Source: Vandiemenella viatica (taxonomy: Eukaryota; Arthropoda; Insecta; Orthoptera; Morabidae). Taken from it: a DNA stretch of 64,000 nt. The position numbers were made by a program, and so were the translations under genes. The stretch spans positions 177,158,494-177,222,493 of the forward strand of contig JARYHS010008074.1 of assembly GCA_031002005.1 (NCBI GenBank), read 5' to 3'. The notes beneath the pieces were generated by a model. The model worked only from the letters and a program-made list of their open reading frames with translations. It was not told where the DNA came from and searched no databases. Positions 20,782 through 29,904 of this stretch are shown in pieces (within the stretch, counting starts at the first letter, position 1; the number at the start of each line of letters is the position of its first letter).

Positions 20782-21278
20782 AGATGGGTATCAAATACAG
20801 GAGTTGGAAGGGGGTGCAAAGAAGGGCTGCTAAATTTGTCTCTGGAATTTACCGTAGAAGACAATCAGTAACCGATATGATAAAAGAGCTGGAATGGGAT
20901 TCACTGGAAGACAGGAGGAGGGTGAAGAGAGTCATGGGAGTTTACAAGGCGTATATTGGATATGTGGCGTGGAGAGATATCGGTGTAAGAATTAAAAGTA
21001 ATAATGGAAAGGAAAAGATGACCATAACTCTAAGCAGACACACGATTTCAGGCACAAGGGTATTGGAAGATTTTCTTTCGCAGGTAAGGGGGTCATGAAT
21101 TGGAATAATTTACCAAGAGAGTTGATGAATAATTTACCAAAAACGTTGAAACAATTTTAAGTTGAAATTTGTAGAGGGCAAAAGTAGTTGGGTACAGGAA
21201 AGGGGGTAAATTGGGTGTGTAGGGAAATTGCCACAGGAGCATGCGCTTCATTGCAACTAAATTAATTAATTAACACTA
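20782..21278 (+). pseudogene. LINE family A 3' fragment (plus)
   Basis: Encodes IKYRSWKGVQRRAAKFVSG, RRRQSVTDMIKELEWDSLED and VMGVYKAYIGYVAW in one frame. After a frameshift it continues with the WN.LPRELMNNLPKTLKQF C-terminus. The 3' UTR (GGAAATTGCCACAGGAGC near 21220) ends in an ATTAATTAATTAA tail at about 21262-21275, so this copy has a natural 3' end. It is strongly 5'-truncated, beginning near 20782, as is usual for LINEs. Confidence 0.8.
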
Positions 21279-21279
21279 A

Positions 21280-21930
21280 CCGTGTAAAGGTCACGCTACA
21301 TCACCCATTAAATAGAAACTTAACTGGAGGGTGTTGCAAGAGGAGCAGGAAAGAGGTAACCAAGAACACGCGGGCTGGTTAATATCTTTCTCGCATGTGA
21401 ATTTCTGAATTTGTTCTTGTGTTCACGAACGTAGATAGAGAGCAAGTTATATTCAATGTGTAATTTAAGTGAAAATTTTGGTTTCTGAACAATATGTTCT
21501 CTAAGCGACAAAAACCAAACTTTTTGTTGCAAAAGGTATGCGCTCGCTCTCTGCGATTTAGGAAGCTCTTCTGGATTCAAATTATTGTTCTATATCTATG
21601 AGTCCAAGAACAATGAGGAGCAAATTTCTTCACTATCAAACTTATACTAGGTACGAAATTCATTCGAAATGCAATAAGCAGAATAATTCAAAAACTTCGG
21701 CTGCCCATTTTTTGTCTTGCTATTCGTTGTGTTAGCCATTAACTTAAGATTTCAGGTAGCCAAAAATTCCCATTTCGACGGTACCTACTTAATATTGATC
21801 ATGTTGTTGCAACTACCTAATGTTTACTAATCAGTGATTTTCACATTATAAGAACAACATTAAGTTATTTTAATACGAAATGAAGAAATCTTTGGTAAAA
21901 ATGTACTTTTTTGTAATATTTTTCATAATT
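21280..21930. other. AT-rich DNA, nothing recognised
   Basis: No supported gene or named repeat. Confidence 0.4.
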
Positions 21931-21937
21931 GTATCAA

Positions 21938-22121
21938 GTTGCAGTAGTGTTGCCCAAAATCGGTCTTGGTCTTGCAGTCTTGGTCTTGGTCTTGCATTTT
22001 TGCAAGACCAAGACCAAGACCAAGACCGCCTAATTTTAGCAAGACTAAGAGCAAGACTGACTGTGCAAGATTTAAGCAAGAACAAGACCAAGCCTGCAAG
22101 ACTCTTGCGTCTTGCAGTTAG
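21938..22121 (+). repeat. CTTG/CAAGAC hexamer-rich repeat, copy 1
   Basis: Begins GTTGCAGTAGTGTTGCCCAA, followed by TCTTGG-type hexamers. These turn into their reverse complement (CAAGACCAAGAC) around 22005, forming a long hairpin. A copy in the opposite orientation lies at 28274-28442 and shares the GTGTTGCCCAAA end, so this is a dispersed family and not a random microsatellite. Confidence 0.7.
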
Positions 22122-22682
22122 GACTTTTTTTATACTTTCTATACAAAATAAGTTTTTGGGTGCTTAGAATGGACACGAATACATTATGCTGATGTGTTCT
22201 GTGTGGTTTTAAAACACAAAGTGCTTAAATATGTCGTCACCCATTTAATAAATATTGTAGACACTTTTAATACACTTCAAACGTGAAAAAATTTTCTATA
22301 ATAGTAATCGAATAATATAAAAAGCGTGCAATAAGATTTATGTACTGTTTAGGAGCCCGAATATAATAATACTAGCTGACCCGGTCACGCTTTGCTGTGA
22401 CTTACTAATTATAGTACGTTCGATTAATGTTATTCTAAAATTCCTCAAGTAGTCAAATTAATATTCACTAATAAAGACAAAAACATTGTAGTCGATTTGG
22501 AAATTCAAATTTAATTGGTAAAGAGTTACGGAGAGTTTAAATTAAGGACAAATGATCATAAAAAAATTAATTTACATTTAATTACAAATTACTTAATTGA
22601 TATTATATAAAAAATTGATATTTATAAAATAAATAAATAAATTATTTTTTATTTATTTATATGAACTGAAATTTAAGTTATA

Positions 22683-23050
22683 TCTTCAGTCATACTGTTT
22701 TTATATTTATCCCACAAACTCGAAGATTGTGCTGGATAACATGTTGTCAAAATAATTGCAAACAGTTTGACGAATACTATTCGGCGTGGCTGTCAACGCT
22801 GCATCAGCAAGTGTCAGGTCCCAATAATTGTCGTCTACCAGCAGCTGCAACTCGCGACATGCATCTTGACATGTATTGAACACTCGACATGTATTGAACA
22901 CTCGACCACTAACTGTTCATAAACATTCGAAAGAAGCTGGTCCGGGAACATTCACCAATAACAAACGCTGAAAGAAACATTCACGTTGTTTTGGATGCAC
23001 TGTGTAAAGTCTTTGCTTTGAATATGCCTGCGATCGAAGGATGTGGTTCT
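22683..23050 (-). pseudogene. Helitron helicase remnant, region before the PIF1-type ATPase
   Basis: In staggered frames it reads RLYTVHPKQRECFFQRLLLV, NVPGPASFECL, then CRELQLLVDDNYWDLTLADA, ALTATPNSIRQT, and after a one-base shift SSLWDKYKNSMTEDI. This order is characteristic of the segment joining Rep to the PIF1-like helicase in animal Helitrons. The small duplicated VFNTC.VFNTC marks a local 20-bp tandem duplication at about 22868-22905. The helicase motor motifs (Walker A and beyond) are absent, so no ATPase could be made. Confidence 0.85.
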
Positions 23051-23056
23051 CCTTGT

Positions 23057-24003
23057 TTACGTGGCTACAGAACTGCAAAACTCGACGTTAATATGAGCCT
23101 TATACGTTTTTGAAAGCAATGGTGAGTATGGTACGATCCACTGATTGTCAATTTCAACTTGGTTTCTAGAATTTGACATTCGCATTGTAAATGTTTGGCC
23201 ACCATTCTCAGTGTTTCTACGGCGATACAACGGATAACCATCGATATCCGTAATAGTATCATTCGTATATTCCTTTGGAAAACGCTTCTTACAGTTTCGA
23301 CCTTCCATGCATGGTGATATGTTAAAAGCACCGCACGGTCCGTGGATCGAGTGACTGGTAACAATATCAAACAATTCTTGATCAATTAATGGGTCCGGAA
23401 TTTCGGCTGAAATTATTTGATCAATTTCTTCTGGACGGATTTTATCTTCAAGACAAATCAAAATGTGAGAATGAGGCAAACCTCGCTTTTGCCACTCAAT
23501 CAAATACAGATAGCAAAGTGTGTTACCTAAAACTGAATGTTTTACGATTAAATCAATCAATGATTTTAATTTTTGTTTGAACACACGTGCCGTGACATCT
23601 GACGATGCATTGATTGATGGCCTGGTAATAGCAAATTTTGTATCTCCTCCCAATTCGGATTACATGTAAATGTAATAAACAAATCTGGACGACCATAATG
23701 ACGTACGTAAGTCATCGCATCTTGTATATATTCCTGCATGTTCAGTGAACTGCCGATGTAGCTTGAAGGTAAAATAAATGCATTACCGATATCATTGGCG
23801 TTTAAATTTTCATAAATATTGCCGATAACAGTATCTCGTAAGAGGATGTATTCCTCCGATCGTAATTCAACCTGGTTATATCGAATAAATCGCAAATGCT
23901 TGTTTTCAACCTTGGCGTACATATCCACGGCGTATTGAAGGCACAGTCGTGCGTCTTGCCTCTCTGCTACACGCATTGTCGAGGTTAGATTCTTTGGCGA
24001 CAT
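23057..24003 (-). pseudogene. Helitron Rep (HUH endonuclease) remnant
   Basis: Encodes the N-terminal Helitron-like domain (QYAVDMYAKVENKHLRFIRY, then LRDTVIGN) and the YVRHYGRPDLFITFTCNPNW block. After one frameshift near 23600 it continues with the HUH metal-binding motif in WQKRGLPHSHIL, and ends at NVEFCSSV. In intact family members this is followed by the segment carrying the catalytic tyrosines. Here the sequence jumps straight to the helicase-proximal region, so the tyrosines are deleted and the protein could not nick DNA. Likely original role: rolling-circle transposition of the surrounding element. Confidence 0.9.
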
Positions 24004-24884
24004 TTCACTGAAAAATATTTGAATTACAACAAAAAGTGCCTTTCTGAAAGCCTTAAAATAAGACACTATAATACAGTGGTGAAACCGGATTTTTTGGGTC
24101 CATTGAAAAATACAGTAAAATGGAAGTTAAGAACTAATGAGGAAATATAAAATAACATTGAAAAAAATAACAGAAAAAGAAGAATGATATTTTTTTGATA
24201 CATTTATAGCATGGATGACACCAGGCTTTCAAGAGGTTTAGAAAGATTTGAAACGAAATAATACCAGTGAACCGTATGGAAAGAAAAAATTTTCGATAGC
24301 AGACTTTGAATATGGCAGGATTCAAGGGTAGAGAGGAGTGCAATAATGAAGGAGTACTGGGGAGGAAGAAAGAAAAAACAACAGGAGAGGAACTGAAATT
24401 GACACGTGGAGTCTAGCTGACCATAACAAAAAGAAGAAGAAAAATGATAAGTTAGCGAGAAATGTTTACACGATTCGAATTTATCGCAACGTTTTCTTCA
24501 ATGTTATATTGATGTGTGCAATTACTTTGTCGTTAGGTATAAAGACACACAAACGATGAACAACAATACAGTATAATTATAACACAATACACAGCACAAT
24601 TAAAATTGAAGAAACTCACACATATGGCGTGGAATAGACGGTAGCATAAATAAATCGAAATACAACGCCATCTACTGAATGATTCGATAAATTAACACAC
24701 CGCCATCTGTTAGGAATAAACTGTAGCATAAATAAATTGAAACAGAACGTGATCTACTGGATGATTACCCAACCAAGCTAACCAAGTGTTGTGTAGATAA
24801 GTTAACACATCGCCATCTGTTAGAAACTTATGGAACTATAATAATAATTACGTGTGGTCGTAATGACCTACTGACATTGTTTCT

Positions 24885-25145
24885 ACTGGATGGGCAATCT
24901 GCCCCTGTCTTAGCCGCATTTACCTAGTCCGCCCATCCTGCCTGGTACAGGGGACCTACATTTAACACCGAATCCGAACCCCAGTACCGTCCTGGCGTAT
25001 TTCACCTCATACAGCATGCTGCGCCGGGGATTAATGCCGGGTTAAGTGTCTGTAAAAATCCTCGCCGAGACAGGGACTCGAACCGGGGACCTTTCCTTCT
25101 CCAGTCAGACGCCCTAACCACTTATCCAGCAGACCGCTTAGCCTT
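24885..25145 (-). mobile_element. tRNA-headed SINE nested in the Helitron (family T)
   Basis: Minus strand: A-box-like GGATAAGTGGTTAGGGCG, a perfect B box GGTTCGAGTCC (complement of 25074-25084), then a body with CGGCATTAATCCCCGGCG and CTGTACCAGGCAGGATGG. A second, more degenerate copy lies at 46240-46490. No functional tRNA is expected. Confidence 0.65.
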
Positions 25146-25374
25146 GGAGGCTTACAAATAATTACAAACCATTGTCCTATGACAAACATTTAATGAACAT
25201 TTATTTCGCAAATAATAAATATTGAGGTCTATAATCCAGATAAAAACTAACCTATCTTTTAAGTTGGTCTAAATTACACACATTAAGCCAAATTTCATCT
25301 AAATCGGTTATGTAGTTTCGGAGTTCATCCCGGACGAACATCGTGACACGAGATTTTATATATATAAAGATATA

Positions 25375-25955
25375 AGAGAACTGTTTAAATAAATAAACTG
25401 ATATATTGACTGTTGCATCACAATATATTTTTGCAAATATTCATTTACATGTAAAGAATATATAGTATTTCCACAATTTTAACTCGAGGAGTAAACTCCA
25501 GAGTAAGTGGACCGGACAGGCTTAATTTAAATTATATACTTATCCTATTTAATACAAGAAATTGACACATAGAAAACAACGAAACTTAAAGTACTAGTAC
25601 ATAGAATTTTGAAGAAGAAAATAGGCCAGAAAATATGTAGGAAGACGTAAAGTACTGATATAATATAAATGACTATCAGTGCGATTTCGTTGAAGAAGGA
25701 ATTGACGGTCTGAATAAGTAAATAAAAAATAATACATTAAATGTAGTAAGTATGACACTTAATTGAAGTATCGAAAATCGAAATAATAAAAACTAAAAAT
25801 AACTATATAGAATATGCGTAATCAAATTATATGTAGTATGTTACCGAGAAGATGTTTATTTTCTTAATATTTCAAAAGTTACAGTTTCAAAAGTTAAAGT
25901 TACAAACTAATTTAAAATCTAGCTTTTAATAATAATAATAAGGTTATCTACCTTA
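25375..25955. other. AT-rich DNA between Helitron and SWIM element
   Basis: Very AT-rich, with an AAT-rich simple repeat at about 25926-25941. Nothing else recognised. Confidence 0.45.
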
Positions 25956-26155
25956 TTAATAGGGAACATGCAATATTTTTATTTTTGCTTTCATTTTAAG
26001 TAACTTCATGCAGAATACACCACAAATAAATTAAAAAAATTAAAACGGTAATATGTCTCGCAAAACGGCGGTCTGAAACTGACAGTTTAAATTTGCGCGC
26101 CAAAACTGACTTCCAGAGCCGATGACGTCACTCCTGTCAAGTCCTTTCTGACCTG

Positions 26156-26399
26156 TCAGTTGCTGTGGAAGTAAACTTGTCGTTTTGTGGTGGAAAAAAC
26201 CATGTTAATCATATCAGCGGTCATTGTCTTTGATAATATTTCAAGGAGAGTTTGTGAAGAGTTCAACTTTCCAATCAAGCTTGAACACACTTTATGGATG
26301 TTTACAGTTTGTAAATCTTCTCCAAAATAATGAAGAAGACTCGCTTCACAATCCTTTTCTTTTACTGCATTTATATATTCACTCAGAATATCCACCTAA
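26156..26399 (-). pseudogene. SWIM-finger gene, exon block 4
   Basis: Follows a good acceptor (TTTTTAG before 26399) in phase 0, which matches the phase of the preceding donor. It encodes VDILSEYINAVKEKDCEASL, then LHYFGEDLQTVNIHKVCSSL, and a C-terminal TLLEILSKTMTADMINMV with STTKRQ. From memory of the multi-copy arthropod SWIM/YqaJ proteins, the MTAD....TT..Q segment lies just before the YqaJ nuclease domain. That domain is not present in the remaining element. A possible donor (CAA|GTTTAC) follows, so the exon may end before the ORF stop. Confidence 0.6.
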
Positions 26400-26517
26400 A
26401 AATATGAGGTTATTATTGTAGCATATAACATATATTTATTAATTTCATTGATACTATTTATTTAACAGCATTTATGCACGCTTTAGAGATTCTTATAAAC
26501 CTGTATAGAGAAAGATT

Positions 26518-26595
26518 CACCACAAGTTGGATTCCGCCACGGCTTGTGAGAACCTTGTTAGGCAAAGGCTGCAGGTTCGAATCCATCTTGTGGTG
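26518..26595 (+). other. tRNA-like element with 17-bp inverted termini in an intron
   Basis: Arms CACCACAAGTTGGATTC (26518-26534) and GAATCCATCTTGTGGTG (26579-26595) pair at 16 of 17 positions around a 44-nt loop. The right arm overlaps a B box GGTTCGAATCC (26575-26585). It resembles a tRNA with an over-long acceptor stem but lacks normal D and anticodon arms. It sits in the intron between exon blocks 3 and 4. Confidence 0.6.
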
Positions 26596-26663
26596 AGTTC
26601 CATCTTTTCTTTCTATAAAGATTTATAGTTTCATCAAATAAACAGGTATACTGAACTGCTTAC

Positions 26664-26842
26664 TTGAGAGAAACTGTTAGTGACAGGAATGTGACCTATT
26701 TCTTTGGCTTTTATAAAAGATTTTCCAGAAGCACATTTAGATAAATTTGATTTCTTCCAGTAACATGTTATAGATGTAAGCGCAGGCTACTCAGATCTTC
26801 TGTGTAACCATAGCAAGAGTGCAGCAGCATGCTTACACCCAC
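26664..26842 (-). pseudogene. SWIM-finger gene, exon block 3 (second half of zinc finger)
   Basis: Starts after the acceptor ATTCCAG and ends at the donor CAA|GTAAGC. It encodes GGCKHAAALLLWLHRRSE, one in-frame TAG stop, then PALTSITCYWKKSNLSKC and a tail to NSFSQ. GCKH supplies the C-x-H half of the SWIM signature C-x-C-x(n)-C-x-H. The WLHRRSE..P and CYWKK segments match what I remember of arthropod SWIM/YqaJ proteins. The join with block 2 restores a Gly codon across the splice (phase 1), strong evidence that this is a real intron. The TAG replaces an expected Glu codon and disables the gene. Confidence 0.75.
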
Positions 26843-26994
26843 CTGGAATAAGATTTTAGTGATAATAATGTGCTAAATTAGGGGTGTGGTGAGAGCACAG
26901 AACAACTGAACTCTCTGGCGAGACGATGAGAGTTTTCTGCTCCCCATTTGTCCGCATGACATTTTATAGGCCATAAATAACATACAAACTTTAC

Positions 26995-27192
26995 CTTCAG
27001 AAGTGGCACAATCTTCGCATTGGCAGGACTGGACTAAACCTTCCCTTTCATTTATAATGGCTGTAACATGATAACCTTCTTTGCGAACTTTATGCTCCGG
27101 TGTAACTCTACTTTTTACTATACACAATTCGCCATCTCTTTTAATTTGGACATAGCCGATTGCATTATCGCCATAAGATTCCCTTGTTTGAG
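26995..27192 (-). pseudogene. SWIM-finger gene, exon block 2 (first half of zinc finger)
   Basis: Bounded by an acceptor (TTATTTCAG before 27192) and a consensus donor AAG|GTAAAG at 26995. It encodes TRESYGDNAIGYVQIKRDGE, VTPEHKVRKEGYHVTAIINE and CQCEDCATSEG. CQC is the C-x-C half of the SWIM finger, completed by GCKH in block 3. SWIM fingers bind DNA or protein and occur in MuDR-type transposases and in nuclease-associated proteins. An ORF running through the donor to 26873 is not the true C-terminus. Confidence 0.75.
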
Positions 27193-27260
27193 CTGAAATA
27201 AGAGCTATGTATAGAAGCTGCTTAAACGAAATAGGAAAATTCAATGCGATTTATACGTAC

Positions 27261-27356
27261 CATAGTAGTTTAGTCCCTTTCATTTCTACACTTGAATACT
27301 CAGCACTTTCAACAAAAAAAATTACGACCATTTCTACACTGACTTTCGGTAAATTC
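27261..27356 (-). pseudogene. SWIM-finger gene, exon block 1 (partial, uncertain)
   Basis: After a TTCCAG acceptor it reads NLPKVSVEMVVIFFVESAEY and SSVEMKGTK before a good donor TATG|GTACGT. Similar LP.V....V..F.......AE.RG segments precede the RESYGD block in the proteins this resembles. The phase at the join to block 2 fits only if a weaker acceptor (CAAACAAG) is used, or if one base was lost. This is the least certain exon. Any first exon with the start codon is not identified. Confidence 0.45.
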
Positions 27357-27689
27357 CTGGAAGTCCGCTTTTATAAATCTGACTTCCATTTTTATTGAAA
27401 AATACAAATAATTTTCTCAATAAAACAATGTTCTCTTTGACAACAATAAGCTGTCATAACAGTAGTGACGTCACTAGACGTTGATTGGTGTTTTTAAAAT
27501 ACGTTCCGTTTCAAGTAACTTCAAATCGAAATTATTGTAAAAAATCAATATTAACCAAAATCAAAATGTTGCTGTAGTCTTTGTTTTATTTTTTTTTTTA
27601 ACATTTTAATGACAAAATACCCATAATTATTATAACTGCATGTTCCCTATTATTATGAAGCTACATAGGAGCGAAATGCCGGACACTAC

Positions 27690-27747
27690 AAATAATGAAG
27701 AAGACTCGCTTCACAATCGTTTTCTTTTACTGCATTTATATATTCAC
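27690..27747 (-). repeat. 58-bp second copy of SWIM exon block 4 start
   Basis: Matches 26325-26382 in the same orientation with a single C/G difference. It lies only 38 bp outside the element's right TIR. It reads as a minus-strand YINAVKENDCEASLLHY-like peptide. This suggests remains of another copy of the same gene at this site. Confidence 0.8.
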
Positions 27748-28038
27748 AAAAGAATTAATATAAAGTAACAGTAATGTCAGCTATTGTGTACTGTTCTGTA
27801 ATTTCATTTGTGTTGTATTTTTATTGAAATAAATGGTAAATTCAGTAAATTGTATAATTATTTTATTCCATTTCATATAAGGTGAGGGTCTATCAATCTC
27901 TTTCTAGACAGATAATGTTCTTTAAAATACAGTCAAGTTAATGTCATTAATTTGTTTTCTATATGTTTAAACCATGTTTTAGTACATTGAAGATTATTAA
28001 ATGTAAACGTTTATTAAGAAACAGACTGACTCCCGCGG

Positions 28039-28119
28039 GACACAGTTGATAGCTCAGTAGGTTAGTTAGAGCATCGCCACTGATCGCTTAAGGCGTGGGT
28101 TCAAACCCCAACTGGTGTC
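28039..28119 (+). other. tRNA-like element with inverted termini
   Basis: A-box-like TAGCTCAGTAGGTTAG is followed by a B box GGTTCAAACCC (28098-28108). Outer arms GACACAGTTG and CAACTGGTGTC pair with one bulge, giving an extended acceptor-like stem. The D arm (GCTC..GAGC) and T arm resemble a tRNA, but the anticodon arm is abnormal. A tRNA-derived pseudogene or small SINE head is more likely than a working tRNA. A T-rich stretch (TTTTTT at 28124) follows and could terminate Pol III. Confidence 0.55.
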
Positions 28120-28273
28120 AGTTGATTTTTTTGAATTTCTCATGAAATGTTTAGACATTTATTAATTGGTTGGTCTTTACCATGGCTATGTTAATTCAAG
28201 CTTAAAATATACCTATTCTGTTGCGTTGTTCTAATATCTAAAGTAACGTTTAATAAATAGCGACAGGCTAATA

Positions 28274-28442
28274 GGTAATTGCAAGACTTGCGAGACTCTT
28301 GCTGCAAGACCAAGACCAAGACCAAGACTGGGAGTGCAATACCAAGACCAAGACCAAGACCAGGTGTATTGATGCAAGACCAAGACCAAGACTGGCCAAG
28401 TCTTGTCTTGTTCTTGCATTTGGGCAACACTAAGTTGCAGCC
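28274..28442 (-). repeat. CTTG/CAAGAC hexamer-rich repeat, copy 2 (inverted)
   Basis: Three blocks of CAAGACCAAGACCAAGAC are separated by short spacers. It ends in TTTGGGCAACACTAAGTTGC, the reverse complement of the start of the copy at 21938. Confidence 0.7.
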
Positions 28443-28444
28443 TT

Positions 28445-29385
28445 AAATCTTTTTTCCCTCATTAAATATAATTTTTAATCTTTCTTTTGTTTAAATATTC
28501 TCTGTGAATTTTATTTTTTATCATAATTAACGTTTTTTAATGAACAAAACAACAATTAAGAATTTTTTCAACCCACCAAAAAATTTGATAATTATATATT
28601 GCATTCTTGTATCACTGTAGTTTTCTTACCATGCCCCCCTTCCATCAAAAGAAAAATTCTTACGCCTCCCCCCCCCCCTCCCACCCTGCCACAATTTTAT
28701 TATTAAGAAGGTATATGCCTGCTTCTCAATACTATCAATGAAATTTGAAAGAGAACTAAGTATGAGATGATAGAATAAAGGTTTTTAACTCAAAGAGGCT
28801 GTGAAAGACACATAGTACTTCAGACGGTGTAGAGCTAGTGTATCGTCCACGGGGGTGGCGAAGCTACTTCGCACCCCGCTCCCCCCCTCCTCCTCCTCTT
28901 CCTCTGACGTGTCTTCACGACCCCTACTTTGGGAACCTAAAGTTGACTAAAGCTGTTTCTGTATACGTGACGATAGAATACGCCAAGAGACAAATTTCAC
29001 TTTTGCTTCAGTTCCTTACATGTTCTCCTCAGAAACAATAATTTTCAGATATAACTTTGTGTAAACGATATCATAAATTAGATTATATCTAGATAAAGAA
29101 GGTTTTATGACATGTTATTTTAAAAATCCATGATTACTCATTAGGAGAGAATGAGTATTTAACAGTAATTTTTTTTCCTTGAACTTGCTAAGATAGCATA
29201 AATGCTAGCTGAGTTATCAAATAGTAAATTGGTTCCTCATGATGCTCAACACCACATTGAAACGGTTCAGCAATTAATTACACTGACGAATATTTATTCG
29301 AACAAGCAATTACGACCATTATACAAAATCGTGGATATACGTTGTAAGTGTCCTTTTTTAAAACCATTAGCGTTATCGTGTGTAC
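28445..29385. other. AT-rich DNA with a C-run
   Basis: A C-rich tract lies at about 28665-28690 (CCCCCCCCCC within CTCC repeats), with another C/T-rich patch at 28870-28910. No supported gene. Confidence 0.45.
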
Positions 29386-29389
29386 ACTG

Positions 29390-29780
29390 AACCAACGTTT
29401 GTAAAGCTGACGGGCAGTGTGAAACATGCTGCCCACCCAATGCCTCTGATTTCATTGGAGGAGGTAGTGTATTTGATCCTGTGGAGGCTTGAGAACAAAC
29501 ACACGACCCGAGCGGCCGGCGAAGACGTCGAACTGCCGGCGGCGCCGACAAAGACGACCAGCGGGTCTCGTGAATGGCGGCTAATGCCGGCAGCCGGGGC
29601 CTAACGAAGCCGTCGGGCTTCCTCCGCTGTCGAGTTTGAATCTCGACGTCCGCTAATTAGACCAGTTGGTAACTTGGTGCCACAGCCCAAGTTAGCGCAA
29701 CCTTGTCACCTTGCGGATACATTCGGCGCACAACTGGGGCTTTCTGTTACTACCGCCAAGACCGACCAGAATGGATGTGT
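29390..29780. other. GC-rich block of unknown nature
   Basis: CpG-rich (GAGCGGCCGGCGAAG, GCCGGCGGCGCCG), then a B-box-like GAGTTTGAATCTCG near 29631. It could be a degenerate tRNA-headed repeat or a regulatory island. Frames here show no family. Confidence 0.25.
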
Positions 29781-29904
29781 GTGTTAAGGAGCTCCAGGAA
29801 CGGCTACTAGTAATACAAATCCCCTTAATTTGGAAACTATCTAGCTTCTTCAACTGTGATGACAAATTTCTACAGTAAATGCAGAACTCTATTATAGGTA
29901 TTAT

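Larger units (their letters stand above)
22372..25370 (-). mobile_element. Helitron with Rep/helicase remnants (2999 bp, minus strand)
   Basis: Read on the minus strand, it starts with TCTTTATATATATAAAATCT at 25370 (preceded by A) and ends with CTAG at 22375-22372 (followed by T). A stem GTCAC..GC/GCGTGAC (22401-22384) lies 8 nt before CTAG. It contains two coding remnants, an internal AT-rich stretch (22412-22680), a nested SINE (about 24885-25145), and three loose ~80-bp repeats with CGCCATCTGTTAG or CGCCATCTACTGA (24665-24830). Internal deletions leave it far shorter than a typical autonomous Helitron. Confidence 0.85.
25957..27652 (-). mobile_element. TIR DNA element carrying a SWIM zinc-finger gene (1696 bp)
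   Basis: Perfect 16-bp terminal inverted repeats TAATAGGGAACATGCA at 25957-25972 and (inverted) 27637-27652 are flanked by direct TTAT (25953-25956 and 27653-27656), which fits a 4-bp target duplication. A second inverted motif, TGACGTCACT.CTGT.A, lies about 170 bp inside each end. The interior holds four exon-like blocks of one gene on the minus strand. The superfamily is not assigned: no recognisable DDE transposase is present. It is probably an internally deleted derivative of a larger element. Confidence 0.7.

Noticed and set aside
26873..27244. Single-exon 123-residue protein
   Set aside because: The true exon appears to end at the donor at 26995 and begin at the acceptor before 27192. 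The frame's ends are intron read-through.
28039..28119. Functional tRNA gene
   Set aside because: A and B boxes are good but the anticodon arm does not fold normally and the acceptor stem is bulged.
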